Below are positions 49,785 through 58,632 of a DNA stretch of 64,000 nt, in pieces. Origin of the DNA: CAZMPJ01 sp964568455 (lineage in GTDB: Bacteria > Margulisbacteria > WOR-1 > O2-12-FULL-45-9); contig CAZMPJ010000001.1 in the NCBI GenBank assembly GCA_964568455.1, positions 186,001 through 250,000 of the forward strand. The letters run 5' to 3'. The notes below the pieces were generated by a model. That model saw nothing but the letters and a program-made list of their open reading frames with translations. It did no database searches and was not told the origin of the DNA. The position numbers and the translations under genes were made by a program. The stretch's first letter is position 1. Each line of letters starts with the position of its first letter.

Positions 49785-51223
49785 GAATTTTGTTTATTAA
49801 TTCATTTGATGATGTTCAATCAACTGATAAGCCATTGCGAACTCTTGAGCAAATCAGTTTTGGAATTTCATATATTTCTGCTTTGCTAAAAAAACATGGG
49901 CATAATACGAAATTACTTATTTTAAGTCGAATCATGGGAGATAAGAACAAAAAGAAAATTGAACTTTGTTGCTTAGAATTTCAACCAGATCTAATCTGTT
50001 TCACTACTGTAGCCAGTGAATATGAGTTTATGTCGGAGATGGCCAGCTTTATCAAGTTTTCTTATCCTAATATTTATCTTTTGATTGGTGGACCACATGT
50101 TTCTTTAAATCCAGAAGGTGTTCTAGTGGATAGCTTTGATGCTGTGTGTGTGGGCGAGGGGGAATTTCCCGTGCTTGAATTAGTAAAGCAACTTGAGTCA
50201 GGGAAAAGACCTTCTTTGATTGCAAATCTTTGGTTGAAAGATAATGGAGAGACAGAAAAAAATCCAACTCGACCGTATTTGCAAGACTTAGACAGTTTGC
50301 CTTTTGCTGACCGTGAAATTTGGCTAGATCAGATAGAAAAGGATATCCCAATTACTCGATTGCCTGTTTTGGTGGGACGAGGTTGTCCTTTTCAGTGTAC
50401 TTATTGTTGTAACCATGCTTTGAGACGTTTGGCAGAGGGTAATTATGTCAGATATCGTTCACCAGCCAATATTGTGGCGGAGATTAAAGAGCTTAAAACC
50501 AAGTTCCCAAATCTTAAAGAAATTTATTTGGAAGTAGAAACTATGGCGCAAAACAAAGCTTGGGCAATTGAATTGTGTCACGCTTTAGAAGGTCTAGAGC
50601 TTTCATTTGGGACCAATATAAGAATTACGCCCAAAGCTGACCTTAAAGAACTATTTGCTGCTTTTAAGAAAGCTAACTTTCGCTTTATTAATATTGGCCT
50701 GGAATCAGGTAGTGCTAGATTGCATCAGGAAGTTCTAAAAAGAAATTATTCTAATCAGGATATTATTGAGGCTGTTCGCCTAGCCAAGCAAAATGGTTTG
50801 AAAGTTTGTTTCTATAACATGATTGGTTTTCCTACTGAAACTCTGGAAGATTTTCAAGAAACAGTTCGGATAAATCGAGAATGTTTGCCGGACTGGCATT
50901 TTACCTCAATCTTTTTTCCTTATCCTGGTACAGATTTATATCGCTTAACCAAAAGTCAGGGATTGCTGACAGGAAAAATTGATAGTCAGCTAGAAAGAAG
51001 AAAGGCAATTCTTGACCTGCCAACTTTTCCCAAGCGATTGATCCAAAAAAGTTATGACTGGTTTGATTATTATGTATATAAGGGGCAAAAGCCACTCTAC
51101 AAGATTATCCTGAGGATGGTTGGATTAAAATTGAAAGCAAACTATGTTTCTGGCTATCTTTATCGTCAATTAATCAGGTTGCCGATTTTGCAGCAACTTA
51201 AATTGTATTTGAGGGAATATTAA
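49781..51223 (+). CDS. B12-binding-domain radical SAM protein
   Basis: The TTG start overlaps the previous stop (TTGA), with GGAGG about a dozen bases upstream. It has 480 residues. The N-terminal half is a cobalamin-binding-like Rossmann domain (ISYISALLKKHGHNTKLL, LIGGPHVSLNPEGVLVDS, VCVGEGEFPVLEL). The radical-SAM motif is C202-x3-C206-x2-C209, followed by MIGFPTETLEDFQETV. The classical B12 ligand motif D-x-H-x2-G is not evident, as in several family members. Such proteins methylate or rearrange unreactive carbons; BchE-like and hopanoid enzymes are relatives. Its target here is unknown. Confidence 0.85.
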   Translation: MRILFINSFDDVQSTDKPLRTLEQISFGISYISALLKKHGHNTKLLILSRIMGDKNKKKIELCCLEFQPDLICFTTVASEYEFMSEMASFIKFSYPNIYLLIGGPHVSLNPEGVLVDSFDAVCVGEGEFPVLELVKQLESGKRPSLIANLWLKDNGETEKNPTRPYLQDLDSLPFADREIWLDQIEKDIPITRLPVLVGRGCPFQCTYCCNHALRRLAEGNYVRYRSPANIVAEIKELKTKFPNLKEIYLEVETMAQNKAWAIELCHALEGLELSFGTNIRITPKADLKELFAAFKKANFRFINIGLESGSARLHQEVLKRNYSNQDIIEAVRLAKQNGLKVCFYNMIGFPTETLEDFQETVRINRECLPDWHFTSIFFPYPGTDLYRLTKSQGLLTGKIDSQLERRKAILDLPTFPKRLIQKSYDWFDYYVYKGQKPLYKIILRMVGLKLKANYVSGYLYRQLIRLPILQQLKLYLREY

Positions 51224-51224
51224 G

Positions 51225-52169
51225 ATGAAATGTTTAATTGTTAGCCATGATGCTGGAGGGGCAGAAATTGTTTCTGCTTGGGTTAGGCGTCATCCAGAAA
51301 ACAACTATTTGTTTGTTTTAGAAGGCCCGGCTAAAGAAATATTTAATAAGAAGATTAAAAACATAAAAAATATGAGCAGAGAAAATTTTAAAGCTTTAAT
51401 AAAGCAAGTTGACTTAGTGCTGACTGGAACGGGTTGGGGCTCTGATTTAGAGAAAGTTGCCATGAAAATAGCGAAGTCTCAAGAAAAGCAGTGTGTTTCT
51501 TTTGTTGACCATTGGACAAATTATCCAGAACGGTTTAAAGATAATGATAAATGGATTCTGCCAAATGAGTTGTGGGTTGGTGATGAAAAAGCCTTAAAGG
51601 AAGCTCAGAAAACCTTGCCGAAAGAATTAAAACTCCACTTAGAACCTAACCCATATTTTGAGGATATTAAGCAAGAGATTGATAATCTGCAAGTTAAAAA
51701 CAAAAAGAATGATTTTCTCAATATATTATATATTTGTGAGCCTATTTATGAGCATGCGAAAAAAAAGTTTGGTGATGGTTATTATTTCGGAGTTACAGAA
51801 AAGGAAATTATGGATAAGTTTCTAGCTGCTTTACCAGGGAAAATTCCTAGCAATAAACCTTGGCAGCTGCGCTTGCGCAAACATCCTAGCGAGTTGCCAG
51901 ACAAAAACAAGTATCTTGATTCGTTAAAAAAGTGTCCGGGCTTGCCAATTGAATTTAGTAGTAACACCTCGTTAGTAGAAGATTGTGCTTGGGCTGATTG
52001 TATTGTTGGCGGTGATAGCATGGGGCTAGTAATTGGAGACAAGGTTGGGAAAGAAGTCCTTACTGTTTTGCCGCAAGGTAAACTTACTTTTTCGTTGCCG
52101 TTTGAAGGAATAAAATCATTTTTTCAGCCTGCCTGCCGGCAGGCAAGGGAGGAAAAACTAAATGGCTAA
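51225..52169 (+). CDS. Uncharacterised GT-B-like protein of surface-glycan loci
   Basis: The 314-residue protein starts CLIVSHDAGGAEIVSAWVRR, then LVLTGTGWGSDLEKVAM, CVSFVDHWTNYPERF and LPNELWVGDEKAL. The C-terminal half has LRLRKHPSELPDKNKYL and EDCAWADCIVGGDSMGLVIG, like the donor-binding half of GT-B or epimerase-fold enzymes. I do not recognise a named family, and it is not an obvious PseG. Its last ten residues (PACRQAREE...) are encoded by an inserted-looking GC palindrome, so the ancestral end may have been just before. The next gene starts within its final codons. Confidence 0.65.
   Translation: MKCLIVSHDAGGAEIVSAWVRRHPENNYLFVLEGPAKEIFNKKIKNIKNMSRENFKALIKQVDLVLTGTGWGSDLEKVAMKIAKSQEKQCVSFVDHWTNYPERFKDNDKWILPNELWVGDEKALKEAQKTLPKELKLHLEPNPYFEDIKQEIDNLQVKNKKNDFLNILYICEPIYEHAKKKFGDGYYFGVTEKEIMDKFLAALPGKIPSNKPWQLRLRKHPSELPDKNKYLDSLKKCPGLPIEFSSNTSLVEDCAWADCIVGGDSMGLVIGDKVGKEVLTVLPQGKLTFSLPFEGIKSFFQPACRQAREEKLNG
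52131..52144. repeat. 14-bp perfect GC palindrome in the 3' end of a gene
   Basis: GCCTGCCGGCAGGC is a perfect palindrome in otherwise AT-rich sequence, preceded by another GCCT and followed by AAGG. It lies in the last codons of the gene ending at 52169 and just before the GGGAGG ribosome site of the next. From memory, this motif recurs as an interspersed palindromic element in several candidate-phylum genomes. Confidence 0.7.
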
Positions 52170-53139
52170 TTACACGTTTAATAAATGTGAGGATAAGGAG
52201 CTTTGGGATAATTTTGTAGAAGCTTCTCCCCAAGGTACGATATTTTCTAAAACTGCTTATCTTGATTGTCTAAACGAAAAGTATTCTATTTATTTAGTCA
52301 AAAAAGGAGATCATTTGGCTGGTGGTACGGTAATTTTAGAAGATGAGCATCAGAAACCGCTTGCAGCACCGTATCCCTTTACTCCTTATCAGGGAGTTTT
52401 ATGTCGATCGCTTGACCGTGATGTTGTTTATGATAAAAATGAAGAAGAATATGATGTTTCGGAAGTGATTATTAATCATTTAATCGAAATTTATGGTTCT
52501 GTTTCTTTAATGCATTCACCCTGGTTAAATGATGTGCGGCCTTTTTTGTGGAAAAATTATCATACTCCGGAGCAAGGTAAATTTGATGTTTCAGTCTGGT
52601 ATTCAGCTATTGTTGATTTTAAAAATCTTAGTTTTGATGAATATCTGATGAAGACTCGTAAATCGCGCAGACGTGAGTATGCTAAACGAGACAAGTGTGT
52701 AATTGAAGAGTCAGATAATGTTGAATTGTTATGTGAATTACAGGCTAAGACCTTGGCGCGGCAAAATGTTCAAATGGCAGAATCAGTTAAGCAACTAGCT
52801 ATAAATATTTCCAAAGGGGCTTTGGCCAAGCAGTTTGGTCGGGTTACTGTTTGCAAGATTGATGGAGTTATAGTTTCTGCTTATCTGCTGATATATGACA
52901 GTAAGCGTGGCTATGCTGTACTCAATGGCAATGATCCGGAATTTCGATCTTCTGGTAGCGGGACAATTATTACTTTGGATAATATGTCATATGTAATGAA
53001 TGAAAAGAAATTAACTCAATACGATTTTTTAGGTGCTAATTCGCCTGCCAGGGGAGATTATAAGATTAGCTACAATTCTCAATTGTTACCGCATTTTCTG
53101 ACTAATTTTAAAGCAGAAAATTTAGGGAGGCGCGCTTGA
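52162..53139 (+). CDS. FemAB-like acyltransferase
   Basis: The 325-residue protein begins FNKCEDKELWDNFVEASPQGTIFSKTAYLD, the typical entry of FemAB/GNAT-type proteins. TRKSRRREYAKRDKCVIEE is the central basic region, and AYLLIYDSKRGYAVLNGNDPEFRSSGSGTIITLDNM is the second GNAT-like core. YDFLGANSPARGDYKISYN resembles the sugar- or peptide-acyl transfer motif near the end. It is more distant from the two FemAB-like paralogues at 39740 and 53136 than they are from each other. It precedes the latter with a 4-bp overlap. It probably acylates an amine on a sugar; the acyl donor is unknown. Confidence 0.8.
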   Translation: MANYTFNKCEDKELWDNFVEASPQGTIFSKTAYLDCLNEKYSIYLVKKGDHLAGGTVILEDEHQKPLAAPYPFTPYQGVLCRSLDRDVVYDKNEEEYDVSEVIINHLIEIYGSVSLMHSPWLNDVRPFLWKNYHTPEQGKFDVSVWYSAIVDFKNLSFDEYLMKTRKSRRREYAKRDKCVIEESDNVELLCELQAKTLARQNVQMAESVKQLAINISKGALAKQFGRVTVCKIDGVIVSAYLLIYDSKRGYAVLNGNDPEFRSSGSGTIITLDNMSYVMNEKKLTQYDFLGANSPARGDYKISYNSQLLPHFLTNFKAENLGRRA

Positions 53140-54227
53140 AAACTGTTGCTCTAACAAAAGATAAATACAAAGACTGGGACAAATTCTGTCTAGAATCTGA
53201 TGATGCCTGGTTTGTGCATACTTCCAAATGGCTAGAAATGAACTATCAATATAGTAAGGAAAGATACTGTTCAAAGAGTTTAAGCTTTTTTGTGGAAGAT
53301 GATTCGGGTGTTTTAGCTGTAGTGCCTTTGTTTTTGGAAAAACGCAGTGAGCTAGGAGATGAAAATCATTATGAGTTTTCTTATGGTGGCCGCCGCTATG
53401 GTATAACTCCGGCTTTACGCAATGATCTTAGTGAACAGCGCCGGGAAAAAGTAATTAAGTATATTTTTGAGCATCTTGACGGTTTAGCCTTGGAAAATAA
53501 TGTTACTCGTAGTTGCTTTCGCATTACGATGCTGGCACCGAAAAAACCAAAGTTTAACTGGATGATGAAGTACGGCTATTTTGATGCCCCAGTTAACACG
53601 CAGTTAATCGATCTTACTTTGCCGCTTGATCAGTTATGGAGCGCTTTAAGAAAAGGGCATAAATACGATGTTAACCGCGGCAAGAAGTTTTATCAAATTC
53701 ACGTTTTTAGTAAAGAGAATCCTGATAAAGAAGCCTTTGAACAATATCGGCTTTTACATCACAAGGCTTCTGGCCGAGTTACTCGAGGCAGAGAGACATT
53801 TGATTTAATGTATGATTGGCTGGTTTCTGGCGAAGGCGTGCTGTTTGGTGTTAGTAAAGATGATAAGTTTGTCGGGTTTTCTTATGTTAATGTTTACAAA
53901 GAAACTGCTTATTATAGCTCGGCTAGTGATGATCCAGAGTTTGTAACTAAAATCCCGATCTCTCATGTTATCCAGTGGGAGATAATTGCCTGGCTAAAAC
54001 AAAACGGATATAAAACTTATGAAATAGGCTTGCAGCAATTTGGTCCCCAGTTTTTTGATGTGCCATCACCCAAGCATTTACAAATTTCTCTTTTTAAGCG
54101 AGGTTTTGGCGGCCGGACTGCACCAATTTTTCATGGGATTAAATATTACAATGAAGAATATATGAAAAAAGAACTGGAGCATAATCTCCAGCAAATTATT
54201 AAGGAGCATAGTCGTGGATTGGACTGA
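53136..54227 (+). CDS. FemAB/GNAT-like acyltransferase, paralogue 2
   Basis: The start is TTG with GGGAGG five bases upstream. The 363 residues parallel the gene at 39740 along the whole length: WDKFCLESDDAWFVHTSKWL, ALRKGHKYDVNRG, YRLLHHKASGRVTRGRETFDLM, AYYSSASDDPEF and FKRGFGGRTAPIF have direct counterparts there. Divergence between these strings is substantial, so the duplication is old or each copy came from a different source. As with copy 1, the next gene is the large LIC12162-like protein. Confidence 0.82.
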   Translation: MKTVALTKDKYKDWDKFCLESDDAWFVHTSKWLEMNYQYSKERYCSKSLSFFVEDDSGVLAVVPLFLEKRSELGDENHYEFSYGGRRYGITPALRNDLSEQRREKVIKYIFEHLDGLALENNVTRSCFRITMLAPKKPKFNWMMKYGYFDAPVNTQLIDLTLPLDQLWSALRKGHKYDVNRGKKFYQIHVFSKENPDKEAFEQYRLLHHKASGRVTRGRETFDLMYDWLVSGEGVLFGVSKDDKFVGFSYVNVYKETAYYSSASDDPEFVTKIPISHVIQWEIIAWLKQNGYKTYEIGLQQFGPQFFDVPSPKHLQISLFKRGFGGRTAPIFHGIKYYNEEYMKKELEHNLQQIIKEHSRGLD

Positions 54228-55878
54228 TAAATATAATCAAAAAGAAACAGCCAAAAAAGCCAATCAATTGATTGACGATATCATCAAAGAATTGCATCAA
54301 GCTGGATTGGCAATTTATCGGGATTTCAGCTTATGGGAATTTACTTTTTTGGTTCGTTTTCCGCTTCACGTTGGTGTAAACCTCTTTATTGAAAAAATGA
54401 TGCGGCAAGCTCATTGTCCAAAAAAATATCCACAGGTTGCGGGTGAGCAGCACCATTTTAAAGATACACAGGAAGCGGTGGTGGTTTACTACTATGATTT
54501 TTACTTGAATTATAAATTGCTTAATGATTTGGCCGATGTTTTTCAGTCGCCAGACATAGCTCAGACTCAAGCCACATCTTTACCGCGGGAAAATAAGTTG
54601 GTTTATAAAAATAAGCTTACTCCCGGGGCTATAAAATGGCGCATCACGAAGTTTTTGGCTAACTTACGGGTGAGACTAGAAAAACCGTCCATTGTTGGTG
54701 AATATTCAAAATGGATGAAAGAGTTTTTGCCAAAATCACAAATTTTCCATTTTGATTTTGAAGGTCAAAGCCACAAAGCAGATGCTCAAATCAGACAAAA
54801 AATCCGCGCTTGCTGTGAACGTGTTTTTTCGAGCAAGATTGACGGTTTCTTAACTTCTTTAACGGAAAAGCAGAAAACATTACTAGTCGCGCGTTTGGCG
54901 GAATTTGTTGATTATATTTTACCGATTGCTGTGGTAGAGGGATTAGCCGAACGGCACAAACATTACCAGAAACTTATAAGAAACTGGCCAATTAAACAAT
55001 TACATTCGTTTGTGGGTTTTGTTTCAAATGAAAATTGTAAACTCTTTGGTATTTTGGCTAAAAGGAAAGGGGCAGTCTTAGTTGCGCAGGAACATGGAGC
55101 AGCTATTCCTCACTGGGTTTATAAATTTGTTAAAAACGAATTAGTTTTTGTTGATTATTATATCTTTTGGGGTAAAAAGAATTGTAATTGGTTAAAAGGC
55201 GAAGAAAAACTTGATAATCTTAAAATTGTAAATGCTGGCAGTGTTTTTCTAAATAACATAAAGAAATGGAAAAAAAGACCAATTAATCCGACAGCCTTTA
55301 CGGTTTTATATCCTTCGGGGCCATTGCTTGATTTTATGACGGATATTGAAGATCCCACTCCAGAGAAAAGTTTGCAGCTTAGAATGCAAATATTAACCAT
55401 GCTTAAACAATTATTAGCTAAGTATCCAGGAATGAAAGTATGGTATAAGCCATTTCCTGGTACTTACACCAATGATCCAATTAAAAAAATCATGGCTAAG
55501 GAAATTGCCGAGAACAGAGTTCAATTGGTAAAAGAAAAGCCAGCTGCTCTTTATTATCAGGCAGACATTGTACTTTGGGATACTATTAGTACTGGTTTTG
55601 CTGAGTGTGTACAATCTGGCGTGCCGACTTTGGTTTTTCATTCTCAGGATGAATATAAGCGGGCTGCTTTATTAGGTCAGAATATAGCTGATGATCTGAA
55701 GCAAGGTGAGATAGCTTTCTATTCAAAGGAAGCTGGTTTGAAATCTTTTGAGCGAATCTTAAGTGATTCTGCTGCTTTTATGGCTGAGGGAAGTGAAGCA
55801 ATCAAACGCTTTAAAGAGTCAGTGGCTTATCCGGTTACAGGGTCTGAATTTAAAAAAGAAATAAGGATTATCCAATGA
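54214..55878 (+). CDS. Large GT-B-like transferase, LIC12162-like, paralogue 2
   Basis: The start is GTG with AAGGAG seven bases upstream, and it overlaps the FemAB-like gene by 14 bp. The 554 residues match the protein at 40816: RFPLHVGVNLFIE, LPIAVVEGLAERHKHYQKL, ILAKRKGAVLVAQEHGAA, YPSGPLLDFMTDIED, YKPFPGTYTNDPIKKI and DIVLWDTISTGFAECVQSGVPTLVFHS. A His-containing turn (QEHG, versus YAHG in copy 1) is a candidate catalytic residue. No membrane segment is seen. The function is unknown; a glycosyl- or glycerophospho-type transfer is the best guess. Confidence 0.65.
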   Translation: MDWTDKYNQKETAKKANQLIDDIIKELHQAGLAIYRDFSLWEFTFLVRFPLHVGVNLFIEKMMRQAHCPKKYPQVAGEQHHFKDTQEAVVVYYYDFYLNYKLLNDLADVFQSPDIAQTQATSLPRENKLVYKNKLTPGAIKWRITKFLANLRVRLEKPSIVGEYSKWMKEFLPKSQIFHFDFEGQSHKADAQIRQKIRACCERVFSSKIDGFLTSLTEKQKTLLVARLAEFVDYILPIAVVEGLAERHKHYQKLIRNWPIKQLHSFVGFVSNENCKLFGILAKRKGAVLVAQEHGAAIPHWVYKFVKNELVFVDYYIFWGKKNCNWLKGEEKLDNLKIVNAGSVFLNNIKKWKKRPINPTAFTVLYPSGPLLDFMTDIEDPTPEKSLQLRMQILTMLKQLLAKYPGMKVWYKPFPGTYTNDPIKKIMAKEIAENRVQLVKEKPAALYYQADIVLWDTISTGFAECVQSGVPTLVFHSQDEYKRAALLGQNIADDLKQGEIAFYSKEAGLKSFERILSDSAAFMAEGSEAIKRFKESVAYPVTGSEFKKEIRIIQ

Positions 55879-56831
55879 AAAAAAACAACAAAATAATTGG
55901 TTTGTGGAGAACAATTAATCCGGAGCATAAACTTCTATCAGACAAAGCGGCTTTTCCTTTAAAATATGTTTTTCCTAGTGGACGTCAGGCTTTAAGTGCG
56001 GCAATTTCAGCTGTTAACTTGGGCCGTTCTGCTCGTGTAGCAGTGCCTGAGTGGAGCTCACATTGTGTTGTTAGTGCGGTGGCACGCTATGCCATGCCTA
56101 TTCCTCTGAATGAAGTTATAGCTAATAAAATAAAAGTTGATGGGGTTTTGCTTTATGAACAATGGGGCTGGTCGTTTAGTAAAGAAGTCAAAGCAGAGTT
56201 AGGTAATTATTTTAAAGATTCAGTTTTTATTCTCGATGCAGTTGATTCTGCTGGTTTTAGTCCAGAAGAAAAGAAACGCGGTAAAGATTTTATCCATTTA
56301 ACTAGTTTGTCGAAACTTTTGGGTTTATCTGGTGGGGGAATTGTTAGAGTTAATGGCCATTATCTTGAGTTTAAGGCTACAGCTCAATCAAAACAGTTAT
56401 TAGACAAGATCAAAACTGATTTGCCAAGCTTAATTATGAAGCAGGATATTGAGGCTTTGGATGAAAAGCTAGAAAAATGGTTGCAACAAAACGATTTACT
56501 GGCAGCAATTGAGCAGGAGCGAATGATACGGCAACAAAACCTAACAGATTTGTTAAATAATTCTTTAACTGAGAACTGGCCGGCTTGGATGCGCCAGGCT
56601 GTTGCTAGTGGGGCTGGCCCTGGTATTGCACCGCTATTTCGCGGTGTGGCTAAAGAAAAATTAGTTGTTATTCAAAATGCGCTATTAAATAATCAAAATA
56701 TTGAAACCAGCATCTATAATTTTAATTGGTCAGGTAATCCACTAAAACCACAATATGAACCTTGTTTAGCCTTTCCAGTGCATGGATTAGTCTCAAATCC
56801 AGTTGCTATCTTGAAAAGGATAATAAAATAG
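55875..56831 (+). CDS. Reduced DegT-like PLP-dependent enzyme
   Basis: The 318-residue protein has the outline of a fold-type I PLP enzyme: FPSGRQALSAAISAVNLG (phosphate loop), VAVPEWSSHCVVSAV, VLLYEQWGWSFSKEV, FILDAVDSAGFS with the cofactor Asp, and the Schiff-base lysine K147 in SLSKLLGLSGGGIV. It is 60-80 residues shorter than DegT proteins. The usual substrate-clamping end is replaced by a helical stretch (about 175-225). An aminotransferase or lyase activity on a sugar is possible. I do not know a characterised member. It overlaps the preceding gene by 4 bp. Confidence 0.7.
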   Translation: MKKNNKIIGLWRTINPEHKLLSDKAAFPLKYVFPSGRQALSAAISAVNLGRSARVAVPEWSSHCVVSAVARYAMPIPLNEVIANKIKVDGVLLYEQWGWSFSKEVKAELGNYFKDSVFILDAVDSAGFSPEEKKRGKDFIHLTSLSKLLGLSGGGIVRVNGHYLEFKATAQSKQLLDKIKTDLPSLIMKQDIEALDEKLEKWLQQNDLLAAIEQERMIRQQNLTDLLNNSLTENWPAWMRQAVASGAGPGIAPLFRGVAKEKLVVIQNALLNNQNIETSIYNFNWSGNPLKPQYEPCLAFPVHGLVSNPVAILKRIIK

Positions 56832-56832
56832 T

Positions 56833-58629
56833 ATGGGCAGAGACACTTTAGTAATTTTAGAAACTATTGATGAGGCAAAGTTGTTGTCAGCTGAGCTGAA
56901 CAATAGTCGAGTTCTTTGTTTTCACCCTAATATTCAAGTTTATTTAAAAGATAGAAAAGTTGAAGTGATAGATACTCACCAGTTTATTTCTTTCCCTGAT
57001 TTAATGGATAAAGATAATGATTTGGCCAAAGATTTCCAGTCTGTTCCTGGGCAACTTCCAGAAACATATTTTATTGATACTTTTTTGCATTATTTGTGTA
57101 TGATCCGAAGGCATTTCCTTTTTAATATTGAAGTGTTATCAAATTGTTTTAAGTCAGGTCAATATAAAGAGGTGGTTGTTTGCGAGCATGAGGAGATTAA
57201 AACAGGTTCTCCTTGGGTTGAGGATGAACAGCTCTATCTGGCGGGTATAGTTAAACAACTGTGTCAAAAACAGAGAATAAGTTATCGAGGGATTAAGGCT
57301 TCAAAGACTAAGCAGCAAACTAAAAAGCCCACCATAAGTTGGCTTGATAAAGTGCTTAATCGAGTTCGTTATTTAGTTTTAAAAATAATTGCTAAAAGAT
57401 TAGCTAAGCAACAAACTTTGTTAGTACCTGGTTTTGGTTTTAACTTGGGCGCCTTATGTCAAGAGCTGCAAAATATGAACCCGCAGCTAAAGATCATGAG
57501 GATTTCTTTGGGTTACCGTGGGGCGCTGACTTTTGCTTTAAACTCTGCTGGATTGTACGATGATAGCTTAGCCAGGAGATATCTAGAGACTTGTGTAAAA
57601 ACATTAGAGAGCCAGAAACTTGTTTATCAGGGAGTTGATTTTGGCCAACCACTAATTAATAAGGTTAAAAACGATCTTTTGTCTTATATGTTGGATTTTC
57701 GTTTTAAGGCTTATGGTTTAGGTTTAGCCTTGAAGGAATTTAAACCGAGTTTTATTCTATCGCAAATGGATTTTGGCATTAATAATGCTTTGGGTTATTT
57801 TGCTAAACAATTAAATATCCCATCAGTTCTAATTAGCCATGGGTCTCATGTTGTCGGAGGAGATAATAAATATGCTCAATGCGAAAATACAATTATGGCT
57901 AAAATGATTATGGTTGGTGATTATAATTATTGTGCTGTGCAGTCACCTTATGCCAGAGAATTGGCTCTCAAATTAATTGATGATCCTCAAAGAGTTGTTA
58001 ATGTAAAGCCTGTTCTGTGGGGTAAAAGGATTATCAAGAAACAACGAGATAAAGCTATTCCTTTGACGTTGGTTCATGCTGGCAGTTTTAAATTAAGGCA
58101 TAACCGCTGGTATATCTATGGGACTTCAGATGAGTTTTTGCAAGAATTGCGGGATTTATCTAAAGTGGTAGCTACTTTACCAGGGCTCAAGTTGATTCTT
58201 CGGGTGAGGCCGGACATTTACGAGTTATCTCTTAAAACAGTGGCTGAGCTAGTGCCGCTGGCGGATAATATTACTATTAAATCAGATGGTTCTTTTCAAG
58301 ACATTTTAAAAGAGACAGATTTGTTAATTAGCTATTCTTCCACTACAATTGAAGAGGCACTTAATAATAAAATTCCGGTTCTACAATATGGTGGAGAAGG
58401 TAGATATTGTCATATTCCTTGTCAACCATTTTCTCGGGTCAACGAGGTTAACAAGGCTGTTTCTTGGGCGCGCAACAAAGAAGAATTAAAAGCTTATCTA
58501 ACCGCTCTAGTAGAGCAAAAAGATATTTTTTCCGTGCCAGACCAGGAATTTGCTAAGCATGTTTTTGCTGATGACCAGGCAGTTGATTTTAGTGCCTGGT
58601 TTTCTAATTTAATAAAAAGTGAGGGGTAA
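56833..58629 (+). CDS. Large GT-B-like surface-carbohydrate protein of unknown function
   Basis: The 598-residue protein shows a GT-B-like plan. The N-terminal domain has LVILETIDEAKLLSAEL, YFIDTFLHYLCMIRRHFL and EVVVCEHEEI. The C-terminal half has PSVLISHGSHVVGGDNKYA, then VQSPYARELALKLI, LILRVRPDIYELSL and LLISYSSTTIEEALNNKIPVLQYGG. The SHGSHVV turn and the S-S-T-T-x-E-E-A segment are in the positions of acceptor His and donor-binding loops of capsule/CDP-glycerol-type transferases. A basic region at 170-195 may touch the membrane. I do not recognise a named family. Confidence 0.65.
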   Translation: MGRDTLVILETIDEAKLLSAELNNSRVLCFHPNIQVYLKDRKVEVIDTHQFISFPDLMDKDNDLAKDFQSVPGQLPETYFIDTFLHYLCMIRRHFLFNIEVLSNCFKSGQYKEVVVCEHEEIKTGSPWVEDEQLYLAGIVKQLCQKQRISYRGIKASKTKQQTKKPTISWLDKVLNRVRYLVLKIIAKRLAKQQTLLVPGFGFNLGALCQELQNMNPQLKIMRISLGYRGALTFALNSAGLYDDSLARRYLETCVKTLESQKLVYQGVDFGQPLINKVKNDLLSYMLDFRFKAYGLGLALKEFKPSFILSQMDFGINNALGYFAKQLNIPSVLISHGSHVVGGDNKYAQCENTIMAKMIMVGDYNYCAVQSPYARELALKLIDDPQRVVNVKPVLWGKRIIKKQRDKAIPLTLVHAGSFKLRHNRWYIYGTSDEFLQELRDLSKVVATLPGLKLILRVRPDIYELSLKTVAELVPLADNITIKSDGSFQDILKETDLLISYSSTTIEEALNNKIPVLQYGGEGRYCHIPCQPFSRVNEVNKAVSWARNKEELKAYLTALVEQKDIFSVPDQEFAKHVFADDQAVDFSAWFSNLIKSEG

Positions 58630-58632
58630 GTA

